The notes under the pieces: generated by a model | What the model was told of the DNA's origin: nothing | What the model saw: the letters and a program-made list of their open reading frames with translations, nothing else | Databases searched by the model: none | Translations under genes and position numbers: made by a program | Assembly (NCBI GenBank): GCA_963803085.1 | Contig: CAWDLE010000023.1 | Location: 200,961 to 264,960, forward strand | Reading direction: 5' to 3' | DNA length: 64,000 nucleotides | From: JACVRW01 sp963803085 | GTDB taxonomy: Bacteria > Actinomycetota > Thermoleophilia > Solirubrobacterales > Thermoleophilaceae | Shown: piece after piece, positions 1 through 9,054 of the stretch | Layout: each line of letters starts with the position of its first letter | Position numbering within the stretch: position 1 is the stretch's first letter

Positions 1-2332
1 GGTAGCCGCTCAGGTTCTCTGCGCCGTACGGGGTGAACATCGTGGTGAGCATGAACTGCTGCCCCCGCTTGCCCGGCAGGCGGGCGAGCACGAAGCCGGG
101 GCGCAGCGTGGGATTGTTGCCCCCCAAGCGGTCCCCGAGCGTGCCGAACTTCTGGACGGGCCCCGAGATGTCTGCCGGACGCTTCCACACATCGCTCTTC
201 GAGTAGAAGTCGTCGATGTTGTCGATGTGGTAGGTCGCCCAGATCTTGGACTGCGCGTCGAACAGCTCTTGCGGGTAGCGCAGATGGGCGCGCAGCGACG
301 CCGGCATCTGCGCTCGAGGGGTGAACAGGGTCGGGAAGGCCCCCCGCCACGCGCGCATGATCGGGTCGCTCTCGTCCGTGGGATACACCCGCACGCGCCC
401 GCTGAAGGCGTCGACGGTCGCGACCACGGAGCCCCGTAGGTAGTTGACCTCCGTTCCGCCGACCTCGACATGAGCCGAGTACGGGTAGGAGTCGCTCGTC
501 GTGTAGCCGTGCGCCAGGAACTGGATGCGCCCGTCGATGACCGTGACAGCGGGGCGTCGCTCCCAGTGCAGGAAGGGGGCGAGGTGCTGGAGCCGCTCGC
601 CGACGTCTCGATGCAGCAGGATCCGGGATTGCTCGTTGAGCGTCTCCGACAGCAGCAGGTTGAGGTCGCCGAAGCGAAGTGCGAAGAGCGCTCGGTCCAG
701 CACGCCGGAGAGCGGGATGCCGTGTCCGCCGTAGTGGTAGTGCGGCGCCGGTGTGTCACCCGAGAGTGGCTTCTCGACCTCGTCGCGGCCGGTCTTCACG
801 ATCACCCACGGCTCCGCGCCGGGCGGCTGGACGCCGTAGTAGACGCGCGGCTGGCGCAGCTGCGTGGGTGGCCGCCCGCGCCCGAACTCGGACGTCAGGA
901 ACGTCGGCTTGCCGCCCTCGTCCACGCCGCCGGCCGGCACCGCGACCACTCCGTAACCGTGGGTGTAGGCGAGGTGGTCGTTGGCCCACGTCCGTCCCGA
1001 CGGATCCAGCGGGCCCAGGTCGAGCTCGCGCTCGGCGACCATGATCGCGTGGGGCTTTCCGTTGCGGTAGTAGCGGTCGAGCGTGATGTGCGGAAACGTG
1101 TAGTACGAGCCGATCGACTGCTGCTGGTCGATTTCCGCCTTCAGGATGTCGGAGTCCCAGAGCTGGATGTTCCGGAGGACGTCGCGGTTCGAGCGCAACT
1201 CGTCCTCCGAGATCGAGGCGTCCGCCGCGATCGGCCGCTCGGCGACGTCGTTCAGGGCCCAAGCGTGCTGGGTCAGCCGGACGGAGTCGGTTATGTAGGC
1301 ACGCTCGCGCGACAGCGTCTGCGGGTCCACGGCGATGCGCTGGACGACCGTGGGCAGGACAGACGGGTTCACGAGCTCGGCAACCGCGACGATGACGACC
1401 ACGATCGCGGGCAGGGACCACGACCTGCGCACGGCCGCGTACACAAGTAGGGCGGCACCGGCGAGACACACGACGATGAGCACGCGCAGCCACGGAAGCA
1501 GGACGTGCACCTCGGTGTACCCGGCTCCCGGAAGCGACCGGTTGCTGCGCGTGAGCTCGAGCGCGTACTGGCCGAGCCAGTGCTGCCAGGCGGTCACGAG
1601 TAGGAGCAGGGCCGCGAGCACGAGCAGGTGGGCGTGTGCGCCGCGCGTGGCGGAGAGGGGCGGCGGCTTTGTGCGGATCGCGCCGCTTGCCACGTGTCCC
1701 ACGAACGAGCAAACCAACGCCACGGCGAGCATCAGGAACAGCCAATGGGCGACCTTCTGGTAGAGCGGGAGCGAGAAGACGAAGAAGCCCACGTCCTTGT
1801 GGAAGAGCGGATCCGTGACCCCGAAGTCGCGCCGGTGGAGCCAGAGCACGATCTCCTGCCAGCTCGCGTGTGCCACGTTGCGCCCCACCAGGAACCCCGC
1901 AGCGGCGGACACCGCCAGGTATGCGGGCACGGCGATCCGGCGCAGCCGCCCGCTGGTCGGATCGCCCCGCGCCAGCCGGGTCGCGGCAGGCGCGGTGCGC
2001 TCTACGACCCAGAAGTTGGCCAGCAGCAGCGTCGTCGTAGCCAGCCCGGCGAGGCTGGCGGACATCCACTTGGCCGTGAGCAGCGTCCAGAAGGCCTGCT
2101 GCTGGCCGAGCTCGTCGAACCACAGCCAGTCGGTCTCGACGTGGGCCACCATCCGTGCAAGCAGCACCGCGACGCCCAGAACGGCCAGCACCAGCGCGGA
2201 GCGCACGCGCGGTCGCCACCACCAACGGGTCTGCGGGCCAGGCCCGGGCGGCGCCTCGGCGTGCTGGCGGTGCTCCCTCGGTGGGCTCGGCCGGCGCCTG
2301 AGTGGGCGCGGGTGGGAGGCGCGGGTCCGCAT
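1..2332 (-). CDS. UPF0182 family membrane protein, truncated by window edge
   Basis: A large integral membrane protein of unknown biochemical function, family UPF0182 (COG1615). The reading frame is open from an ATG at 2332 to the left edge, about 777 residues, so the C-terminus lies outside the window. The N-terminal third has about seven hydrophobic segments, as the family does. The rest is a soluble region with recognisable family phrases: YTHGYGVVAVP, MRAWRGAFPTLF, LRAHLRYPQELF near the middle/end, and FMLTTMFTPYGAENLSGY at the edge. Family members are usually 900-1000 residues, so roughly 150-200 residues are missing. It is divergent from the FHA-M50 gene at 2426, with a 93-bp shared upstream region. 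Family assignment is strong; function is not known. Confidence 0.93.
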   Translation of the reverse strand, partial: MRTRASHPRPLRRRPSPPREHRQHAEAPPGPGPQTRWWWRPRVRSALVLAVLGVAVLLARMVAHVETDWLWFDELGQQQAFWTLLTAKWMSASLAGLATTTLLLANFWVVERTAPAATRLARGDPTSGRLRRIAVPAYLAVSAAAGFLVGRNVAHASWQEIVLWLHRRDFGVTDPLFHKDVGFFVFSLPLYQKVAHWLFLMLAVALVCSFVGHVASGAIRTKPPPLSATRGAHAHLLVLAALLLLVTAWQHWLGQYALELTRSNRSLPGAGYTEVHVLLPWLRVLIVVCLAGAALLVYAAVRRSWSLPAIVVVIVAVAELVNPSVLPTVVQRIAVDPQTLSRERAYITDSVRLTQHAWALNDVAERPIAADASISEDELRSNRDVLRNIQLWDSDILKAEIDQQQSIGSYYTFPHITLDRYYRNGKPHAIMVAERELDLGPLDPSGRTWANDHLAYTHGYGVVAVPAGGVDEGGKPTFLTSEFGRGRPPTQLRQPRVYYGVQPPGAEPWVIVKTGRDEVEKPLSGDTPAPHYHYGGHGIPLSGVLDRALFALRFGDLNLLLSETLNEQSRILLHRDVGERLQHLAPFLHWERRPAVTVIDGRIQFLAHGYTTSDSYPYSAHVEVGGTEVNYLRGSVVATVDAFSGRVRVYPTDESDPIMRAWRGAFPTLFTPRAQMPASLRAHLRYPQELFDAQSKIWATYHIDNIDDFYSKSDVWKRPADISGPVQKFGTLGDRLGGNNPTLRPGFVLARLPGKRGQQFMLTTMFTPYGAENLSGY

Positions 2333-2366
2333 TGAGCCATCGAATGGTCTCGTGTCCGCGCGCGGG

Positions 2367-2410
2367 CTCAACAACCACGCGCGCTCGCTTGATCCGCGCT
2401 CGTTGTTGAG
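2367..2410. promoter_or_regulatory. 9-bp inverted repeat in divergent promoter region
   Basis: CTCAACAAC (2367-2375) and its exact complement GTTGTTGAG (2402-2410) are separated by 26 bases between the divergent UPF0182 and FHA-M50 genes. The right arm runs into the purine-rich GAGGGAG (2408-2414) that would be the Shine-Dalgarno of the 2426 gene. It could be an operator or an RNA hairpin that masks the ribosome site. Function is inferred only from position and symmetry. Confidence 0.4.
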
Positions 2411-2425
2411 GGAGATCCCGCGCGC

Positions 2426-4105
2426 GTGTTACCTGTGCTGATGCTTTGCCGGAGCTGCCACCGCCGGGCTGCCGCGACGGCGTTCTGCCGGCATTGCGGC
2501 GCGCCAGTCGAAGGATCGAACGGCGCACTCGAGCTCGTGCTCGCGGATCACACGCGCGTGCCGTTGGTGCACGACATGACGATCGGCCGCGCCCCGGACA
2601 GCACGCTCCAGCTCAACGACCCCGCTGTTTCGCGGCGGCAGGCGAGCATCTCCGTGGGGCGCGACGGCGACGGCGGAGTGGCCCTCGAGGACGCCGGATC
2701 GAGCTACGGCACCTTTCTCGACGGGCGCCGTCTGGAGGGCCCGGCGCCGCTGCGGGACGGCTCGATGATCCGCATCGGCAATCAGGAGCTGGTCGTGGAG
2801 CGGCGCCGCGACGAGGCCGAGGCGGGACGGACCGTGGTCGTGCTCCCGGGAGAGTCGCTCGTGGTCCCCGCCACAGGCGCCGGGGCGAGCGTCGCGCCGG
2901 CCAGCGGGCGCTTCGGGAGCCACCCCAAGGTCCGCTCCGGCTACGCCCTGAAGCGCCTGGAGGCGTCCGAGGGCGATCGTCGTTGGGTGCTCAGGGACCT
3001 CGAGTCCGACCGCTTTCTGCAGATGTCAGACGCTGACGCCCACCTCTTCGAGCTGCTTGACGGCCGGCGCTCGCTGGCCGAGCTGGTCCGCGAGGCCGAG
3101 CAGCGCGACGGCGCCGAGGGCCCCGCCCGGCTGGCGCGGCTCCTCGGAGAGCTCGCCGATCGCGGGCTTCTCTCCGGGGTGGCCGGGGCCGAGGTGGCGG
3201 ACCCTGCCCAGACGGGCCTGCTCCGACGGCTCACTGTCCCTAGGGAGAAGACCTGGGACGGCGCGGGAGAGCTGTTCGACCGGCTCTACCGGCGCGGCGG
3301 CTGGCGGCTGCTCACCCCGCCTGCCCTGATGGTGATCGCGGCGCTGGCGGTCGCCGGCCTCGTCGTCTTCCCGTATCTCGTCGTCGGCCGCTACGGGACG
3401 CCGTTCGTCGTCGCGCAGAAGATCGGCGTCGGGGCACTGATCTTCCTGCTCGGACGCTTCGCCGTCGTCGCCATTCACGAGACGGCCCACGGGCTCGCGA
3501 TGGCGTCCTACGGCCGGCGCGTGCGCAGGGCTGGCCTCAAGCTGGTGTTCGTCTTTCCATACGCGTTCGTGGACACGTCCGAGGCCTGGTTCGAGCCGCG
3601 GCGGCGGCGGATCGCGATCAGCGCGGCCGGCCCGATCTCCGACCTCACGCTGGGGGCCTTCTTCTCGCTGTGCTGCCTCGCGTTTCCGGCGGGCGCCGCG
3701 CGCGACATCTTCTTCCAGCTTGCGTTCGCGGCCTACCTCGGCGCGTTCTTCAACCTCAACCCGTTCGTCGATCGCGACGGGTACCAGATCCTCGTCGATG
3801 TGCTGCGCGAACCGGGGCTTCGGCGGCGGGCGCGCGCACAGATGAGACGCCGCCTCAGCGGGCACGGCGAGCCGGGTGACTCTCCCGGGCTTCAGCGCTA
3901 CGCGCTGTTCGGGGTCGTATGGACCGCGCTGGCTGCGTGCTTCGCCGTTGGGATGTCGCTGCGCTACGCGTCGCACCTGACGCAGTTCGCGCCACGGCCG
4001 CTCGTATGGTCGGTCCTGGGCGTCGTCTGGGTGGGACTGTTCCTGCCACTCGTCGTGATGGTCGGCGGGCCGATGCGCGAACGGAGGCGCGGCCGGGAGG
4101 CGTGA
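2426..4105 (+). CDS. Zinc ribbon-FHA-PqqD-like-M50 membrane metalloprotease
   Basis: A 559-residue multidomain membrane protein. In order: a zinc ribbon (C8-C11/C21-C24), an FHA phosphothreonine-binding domain (about 35-125, with GRAPDS, SRRQA and SSYGTFLDG), a PqqD-like segment (about 170-252), and a site-2-protease-like M50 membrane domain (about 300-530) with HETAH at 351-355 and the third-ligand motif NPFVDRDG at 445-452. M50 proteins of this layout resemble 'peptide zinc metalloproteases' of RiPP-like systems; PqqD-like domains bind leader peptides. The start is a GTG at 2426 with GAGGGAG 11 bases upstream; an ATG at 2441 is an alternative. The stop is one base before the start of the 4107 gene, so the two are almost certainly co-translated. 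The FHA domain fits control by a Ser/Thr kinase such as the one at 6706. The substrate is not known. Confidence 0.88.
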   Translation: MLPVLMLCRSCHRRAAATAFCRHCGAPVEGSNGALELVLADHTRVPLVHDMTIGRAPDSTLQLNDPAVSRRQASISVGRDGDGGVALEDAGSSYGTFLDGRRLEGPAPLRDGSMIRIGNQELVVERRRDEAEAGRTVVVLPGESLVVPATGAGASVAPASGRFGSHPKVRSGYALKRLEASEGDRRWVLRDLESDRFLQMSDADAHLFELLDGRRSLAELVREAEQRDGAEGPARLARLLGELADRGLLSGVAGAEVADPAQTGLLRRLTVPREKTWDGAGELFDRLYRRGGWRLLTPPALMVIAALAVAGLVVFPYLVVGRYGTPFVVAQKIGVGALIFLLGRFAVVAIHETAHGLAMASYGRRVRRAGLKLVFVFPYAFVDTSEAWFEPRRRRIAISAAGPISDLTLGAFFSLCCLAFPAGAARDIFFQLAFAAYLGAFFNLNPFVDRDGYQILVDVLREPGLRRRARAQMRRRLSGHGEPGDSPGLQRYALFGVVWTALAACFAVGMSLRYASHLTQFAPRPLVWSVLGVVWVGLFLPLVVMVGGPMRERRRGREA

Positions 4106-4106
4106 C

Positions 4107-6695
4107 GTGACCTCAGCGGAAGCCGAATCCGCCGCCCGCCTGCTCGAGCGCCTGCTCTCCGATCCGGCCTACCGTGCGCACTTCCGGCAGAACCCGGTCG
4201 TCGCGAGCCGGGAGGCCGGGCTGCATAACGTCGCCGAGGAGATGGCGATGGGCGGCGGCAAGGCTTTGGACACGCTCGACGAGCGCCAGTCGCGCTCCAG
4301 CCTGGCCGGCGTGTTCATGGCGGCCGCGCTCGAGGGGGTGGCCATGTTCGATTTCTCGAAGGAGGTCCTGCCTTACCTCGACGACCTCCCGCCATCGGTT
4401 GGCAACGTTGTGTCCCGCGTTCACCTGCCGGCAATCGACGAGGCGCAGGCGGCCACAGCGCCCGCCCAAGGCGTCGAGCGATTTGCCGTGCCCGGCCAGA
4501 GCGTGAATGCCGCCGCGGGCGAATTCCCAGCGGTCACCCCAGAGCAGGCGGCGGCTGCGTCGGCTCGCGCGCAGGCGCCCGACCCGCTGGCGCAGGCGCC
4601 GCCAGCTCCCGCTGCCGAGCCGGCTCCGCCCGCCAGTGCGGCTGCGGCCGCCGAGCCCGCGCCGAGCAGCTCATCCGCCTCGTCGCGCGTAGACCCGGCG
4701 CAGTACGGCGCGGAGGGCACAGGAGGATCCCCGTCTCCGGAGGTGCAGGCGCTGCTCGGCAACGATCACGTGACATTCGATTCCACCGGGATCACGGACA
4801 TGAAGGGGGGCAAGATGGACCCCCGCATCGTCTCGGTGCTGACCGCGATCTCGAAAGATCACAAGATCACCGTGTCGGCCATGATCTCGGACCACGACAA
4901 GACGACGACCGGCGGCTCGGTCTCCAACCACTACTACGGGCGTGCCGTGGACATCGCGGTCGTCGACGGCCAGGCCGTCAGCCCCGGCAACGCCGCCGCC
5001 CGCGAGGTCGCGAATGCGCTGTCCAGCCTTCCGGCGAGCATCCGGCCCAGCGAGGTCGGCTCGCCCTGGGATCTCCCGGGCACGGCGGACTTCAGCGACA
5101 GCGCTCACCAGAACCATCTGCACATCGCTTATGACGATCCGATCGCATCGAGCTGGAAGGCGCCGGAGGATCTTGCCGCGTCCGGCGGAGCTGGCGCCGA
5201 CGTCGCGCCCGTGGCGGACGCCGTGCCGGTCAGCACGGGGGACAGTGCTGATGACAGCGGCGACGGCGACGACAGCGGCGACGGCGGCGACGAGCCCGGC
5301 GGGCTCGAGGACCCCGGAGGCGACACGGACGCCGAGGCCGACGCGGAGAGCGATGGCGACGGCGATGGCGATGACAACGATTCCGTCGCCGACGACGCGA
5401 GCGACGAGGAGGAGGACGACGAGGACAGCGGCGCCGACGGGGACCACGACGACAGCAGCGACAGCGGCAGCGACGACACGGACGACAGCGACGGCAGCGA
5501 CGGCGGCGAGGACAGCGACGGCGATAGCGATGGCGACAGCAGCAGCGGCGGCGATGCCGGAGGACAGATCGACCTCGGCGACAGCGCGGGGAGCTATCCG
5601 GGCGACGACGCGCCACAGCCCGAGGTCGCCGCGTGGATGGGCAGTGAGGCACAGAAGCGCGGCCTGCCGGCCGAGCTTCCCGTGATGGCCGGCCTCGTGG
5701 AGTCGGGCCTACGGAACCTGGGCGGTGGCGATGCGGACTCAGTCGGGTTCTTCCAGATGCGAGTGGGCATCTGGAACCAGGGCGACTACGCCGGGTATCC
5801 CGACAAGGCGGAGCTGCAGCTGAAGTGGTTCCTCGATCAGGCCGCGGCTGTCAAGCAGCAGCGCATCGCCGCCGGTCAGCCGGTGAACGCCCCCGGCAGC
5901 TACGGCGAATGGATTGCCGACGTCGAGCGCCCGGCCGTCCAGTACCGCGGCCGCTACCAGCTTCGCCTCGAGGAGGCCCGCGGGCTCCTGCGGCAGGGCG
6001 CGGACAGCGCGGGCGGACGGGGCGACGACGGCGCCCAGCTCGAGCCAGTCGCGGACGGCGGCGGCTCGGGCGCCTCAGGCCCGCGCGCGGAGGCTGCTGT
6101 CGCGACGGCCAGGAAGTATCTCGGCACGCCGTATCGCTGGGGCGGGTCGACCCCGCAGACCGGTTTCGACTGCTCGGGACTGGTGCAGTGGGCGTACGCC
6201 AAGGCCGGCATCCAGATCCCGCGCACGTCAGAGCAGCAGATCCTCGCCTCCAACGGCAAGGCGGTGGACCGCAAGCACCTCTTGCCAGGCGACCTAGTCT
6301 TCTTCCGCGACTCGAGCGGCGATGTGCACCACGTCGGAATGTCGCTCGGCGGTGACAAGTTCATCCAGGCCCCTCACACGGGCGACGTGGTCAAGATCTC
6401 GAGCCTCAAGGAGTCGTACTACGCCGAGCAGTTCACCGGCGGTCGCCGGTTCGACCAAAGCTCCGGCCAGGGGGCACAGGCGGCCGCGGCCGCCGTGGTG
6501 GGGAACGGTGACCAGGGATACGCGCCCGGCGTCGATCCGAACGCCGTACGTGCCGCCGAGGCCGCGCTCGTTCGCGACGCGGCCGAGGCGCAGCGCCCAG
6601 GGACGCTGCTCTTCAAGGCGGTCCAGGCGGAGGAGTTGAGCCATGCGAAAGAGGCCCAGGTGCTCAAGGGGCTCGACCGAAGCGCGTCCAACTGA
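4107..6695 (+). CDS. Leader-bearing modular peptidoglycan hydrolase (M15-like, transglycosylase-like, NlpC/P60)
   Basis: An 862-residue protein with no classical signal peptide. Residues 10-40 (LLSDPAYRAHFRQNP followed by a short EAGL end) resemble the Nif11/NHLP-type leader of RiPP precursors. Next: an Ala/Pro-rich linker; an M15-like zinc peptidase region (about 215-345, NHYYGRAVDI and NHLHI supply H-D-H ligands); a very acidic Asp/Ser/Gly linker (about 375-488); a lytic-transglycosylase-like domain (about 505-625, LVESGLRNLGG and GFFQMR); and a C40 NlpC/P60 domain (about 660-785) with catalytic Cys in FDCSGLVQW and His in VHHVGMS. It would cut or remodel peptidoglycan outside the cell. GTG start one base after the upstream stop. 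The neighbouring FHA-PqqD-M50 protein could recognise and release it through the leader; that is inference. Confidence 0.85.
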   Translation: MTSAEAESAARLLERLLSDPAYRAHFRQNPVVASREAGLHNVAEEMAMGGGKALDTLDERQSRSSLAGVFMAAALEGVAMFDFSKEVLPYLDDLPPSVGNVVSRVHLPAIDEAQAATAPAQGVERFAVPGQSVNAAAGEFPAVTPEQAAAASARAQAPDPLAQAPPAPAAEPAPPASAAAAAEPAPSSSSASSRVDPAQYGAEGTGGSPSPEVQALLGNDHVTFDSTGITDMKGGKMDPRIVSVLTAISKDHKITVSAMISDHDKTTTGGSVSNHYYGRAVDIAVVDGQAVSPGNAAAREVANALSSLPASIRPSEVGSPWDLPGTADFSDSAHQNHLHIAYDDPIASSWKAPEDLAASGGAGADVAPVADAVPVSTGDSADDSGDGDDSGDGGDEPGGLEDPGGDTDAEADAESDGDGDGDDNDSVADDASDEEEDDEDSGADGDHDDSSDSGSDDTDDSDGSDGGEDSDGDSDGDSSSGGDAGGQIDLGDSAGSYPGDDAPQPEVAAWMGSEAQKRGLPAELPVMAGLVESGLRNLGGGDADSVGFFQMRVGIWNQGDYAGYPDKAELQLKWFLDQAAAVKQQRIAAGQPVNAPGSYGEWIADVERPAVQYRGRYQLRLEEARGLLRQGADSAGGRGDDGAQLEPVADGGGSGASGPRAEAAVATARKYLGTPYRWGGSTPQTGFDCSGLVQWAYAKAGIQIPRTSEQQILASNGKAVDRKHLLPGDLVFFRDSSGDVHHVGMSLGGDKFIQAPHTGDVVKISSLKESYYAEQFTGGRRFDQSSGQGAQAAAAAVVGNGDQGYAPGVDPNAVRAAEAALVRDAAEAQRPGTLLFKAVQAEELSHAKEAQVLKGLDRSASN

Positions 6696-6705
6696 GCGAC
6701 CTCGA

Positions 6706-8949
6706 TCAGGGGTCAGCTGAGTCGTCGCTCGGGTCGTCGGACCTCGAGTCGCCGACATCGCTCTCCGGGGCCGGGTTTGAGGCACCCGAATCGCCGCTGG
6801 AGGCGCTCGAGTCGCCGCTCGAGTCGCCGCCCGAGGCGCCCGAACCGCCGCCCGAGGAGTTGCCGGAGCTCCCGCTTGGAGCCACCGACTTGTACCCGGC
6901 AGCAGCCACCCCCGCCAGCGCGGAGTTGACCTGCGTCGTTGCGGCGGGTACGGCCGCGCTTGCAGTGCGGTACGCCTCCGCGTCGCCAGCCGTCGCCGCG
7001 CGCCGTGCCTTCCGATATGCCCCGGCAGCAGCACGGAGTGCCGTGACCAGCGCGCCGTTTGCCTGCCTGTCCGCCGGGCTCAGCTGCAGTGCAGCGAGCT
7101 GCGCCGCGGCGGCGTCGTAGGCGCTCGCCAGCGCGTTCGCGGCGGCCGCCTGACCGGCGAGGGTCTGTGCGTTCTGCAGGGTGGTTTCCTGGGACCTTGA
7201 GGTCTGCTGAAGCTCGCCGATCGTGCCATTGAGGGCGGTTGCGTACGTGTCGCTCGCGCCCACCGGATAGGCGGTTGCCTTCTTCAGTTGAAGGGTGCCG
7301 GCGATTGCGTCGCATTGCGCTGCGAGCGATGCCGCTTGACTGGCCGGCACCGCGCAGGCCACGGTCGCGACTCCAGCGGAGGTCGGAACCGTATACACGG
7401 TCAGCTCGCGAGCGACGCCCACCGGGCGCAACCCCGTGTAGCGCCAGGCCTCGAGGCTCTGCTTGGGAAGCCGGACCGCGGTATGGGCCGGCGCCGAGCC
7501 CGATGACTGGCCTGTCGAGCTGAGGAACGCCGGCGGCAGCAGTGTGCTGTTCGCCGCCCTGTTCCCCTTCACGAGGCCGAACTCGACCACCGGCCCGCCC
7601 GCCTTACCACGAGGCCCACCCGCCACGGCGTTGGAGAGCGGCAGGCCGACCTTCGGCGCGGGCCGGACGCGGCGCCACCCACGCGGCACCTGCAGCGACA
7701 TGTCCGGACCGGTCACCGTGGTGACTGGCGTCGACGCCTCGCTCGGCCCGCTGGGAGTGGAGCCCGGACGTCCGAAGGCGGCCGCCAGCACGGCGATGGT
7801 CGCCAGCGATACCAGCGCGACCTTCAGGAGCTTGCCGCGCTGTTCGCCCTCGCGCTCCGGCGCTTCATCACGGTCGTCAAGGCGGCGCGTCGGCGCGTCG
7901 GGCATGACGGTGCCTGCAAGCGCCGCGTCCCCATCGTCGTCTACTCGGCGGGTTGGGGCCTCGGACGTCGTGGGTCCCCAGTTGGGGACCTCCCACGTGG
8001 GCATCAGCGGGGGTCGTGCGGCCGTCGTCGGCGGAGGGGTGTGCGGACCCGCGGGGAGGTCCGCCGGCCGCTTCGAGGACCCCACCAGCGGAGCCGTGCG
8101 CCGCCAGCGTGGTCCCACCAGCTCGATGATGATCTCCTCGAATTCTTCCCAGGCTTCACTGGCCGAGCGGACGCGTTTCTTGGGGTCCTTCACCACCAGC
8201 CGCTCGATCCAGTCCGAGATCGCGTCGTCCACCTCGGGGTTGATCGAACGCGCGGGTGGGATCGGGTCGCTCACCTGGCGCATCAACACGGCCATCGGCT
8301 CTTCGGTGTCGTAGAAGGGAACGTGACCGACGAAGAGCTCGAAAGCCATCACGCCTACCGAGTAGAGATCGGTCCACGGCCCGACCTCCTGTCCCATCGC
8401 CTGCTCAGGCGCCATGTAGTTGGGAGTTCCAACCGTGGTGCCGGTGGCGGTGAGGAAGCTCCCCGTGGTGGCGTTGCCCGTGGCCTTGGCGATGCCGAAG
8501 TCCGTGATCTTCACCCTGCCCTGCGCGGTGACCAGGACGTTTTCGGGCTTTATGTCACGGTGCACGATCTGGTGATGCTCGGCGTGGTCGAGCGCCGACA
8601 GCATCCCCTCCAGGGTGCCCGCGACCTGGCTCAGCGACATGTGCCCGATGTGCGGCCGGAGCGACCCGCCCGTCACGTACTCCATGGCGATGTACGGGAC
8701 CCCGTCGGATTCGAAAAAGTCGTGGACCGTGACGATGTTGGGGTGGCTCAATGAGCCTGCCAGCCGCGATTCGCGCAGGAAGCGCTGCGTGAAGGCGGGA
8801 TCGGCCTGGCGAAAGGCGCTCAGCTCCTTCAGCGCGACCAGGCGGTCAAGGTCGGCCTGCCGAGCGAGGAAAACGGTGGCCATGCCGCCCCTTCCCAGCT
8901 CCTCGAGAATCTCGTAGCGGCCGACGGTCCTCGCGACGCGATTGCCCAC
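6706..8949 (-). CDS. Receptor-type Ser/Thr protein kinase with secreted C-terminal region
   Basis: 747 residues. The N-terminal kinase domain (about 10-275) is complete: GRGGMATVF glycine loop, invariant Lys in VALK (41), HRDIKPEN (130-137), DFG (150-152), and the APE-like MAPEQAMG. A proline-rich juxtamembrane stretch carries repeated ‘APTRR’ motifs that could be autophosphorylation sites. A single membrane segment follows (LLKVALVSLATIAVLAA), then an outside region with an Ala-rich probable coiled coil and a low-complexity Gly/Ser/Asp tail. No PASTA repeats are present, unlike PknB. It is convergent with the wall-hydrolase gene (10-base gap). GTG start. It is a plausible partner for the FHA domain of the 2426 protein. 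Confidence 0.92.
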   Translation of the reverse strand: MGNRVARTVGRYEILEELGRGGMATVFLARQADLDRLVALKELSAFRQADPAFTQRFLRESRLAGSLSHPNIVTVHDFFESDGVPYIAMEYVTGGSLRPHIGHMSLSQVAGTLEGMLSALDHAEHHQIVHRDIKPENVLVTAQGRVKITDFGIAKATGNATTGSFLTATGTTVGTPNYMAPEQAMGQEVGPWTDLYSVGVMAFELFVGHVPFYDTEEPMAVLMRQVSDPIPPARSINPEVDDAISDWIERLVVKDPKKRVRSASEAWEEFEEIIIELVGPRWRRTAPLVGSSKRPADLPAGPHTPPPTTAARPPLMPTWEVPNWGPTTSEAPTRRVDDDGDAALAGTVMPDAPTRRLDDRDEAPEREGEQRGKLLKVALVSLATIAVLAAAFGRPGSTPSGPSEASTPVTTVTGPDMSLQVPRGWRRVRPAPKVGLPLSNAVAGGPRGKAGGPVVEFGLVKGNRAANSTLLPPAFLSSTGQSSGSAPAHTAVRLPKQSLEAWRYTGLRPVGVARELTVYTVPTSAGVATVACAVPASQAASLAAQCDAIAGTLQLKKATAYPVGASDTYATALNGTIGELQQTSRSQETTLQNAQTLAGQAAAANALASAYDAAAAQLAALQLSPADRQANGALVTALRAAAGAYRKARRAATAGDAEAYRTASAAVPAATTQVNSALAGVAAAGYKSVAPSGSSGNSSGGGSGASGGDSSGDSSASSGDSGASNPAPESDVGDSRSDDPSDDSADP

Positions 8950-8993
8950 GACGTCAACGTAAGCGCTCCGCCGCGCCCCTCCAACAAGCAGTG

Positions 8994-9005
8994 TCGACCG
9001 GTCGA
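8994..9005. promoter_or_regulatory. 12-bp perfect palindrome upstream of kinase gene
   Basis: TCGACCGGTCGA lies about 45 bases upstream of the kinase start (8949) and about 50 bases upstream of the small gene at 9055. It is perfectly self-complementary and may be an operator. In DNA of this GC content such a palindrome can occur by chance. Confidence 0.25.
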
Positions 9006-9054
9006 TAACGAGTCCGAATTGAGGGTGTGCTCGGAGCGCGGTTCTCTAGTGAGG

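Noticed and set aside
756..2528. Long open frame on the minus strand overlapping the UPF0182 gene
   Set aside because: It is an Arg/Pro/Ala-rich out-of-frame shadow typical of GC-rich DNA; the frame from 2332 to the left edge carries clear UPF0182 family sequence.
5230..5652. Antisense frame of almost only Arg, Ser and Cys
   Set aside because: It is the reverse reading of the acidic Asp/Ser linker of the wall hydrolase.
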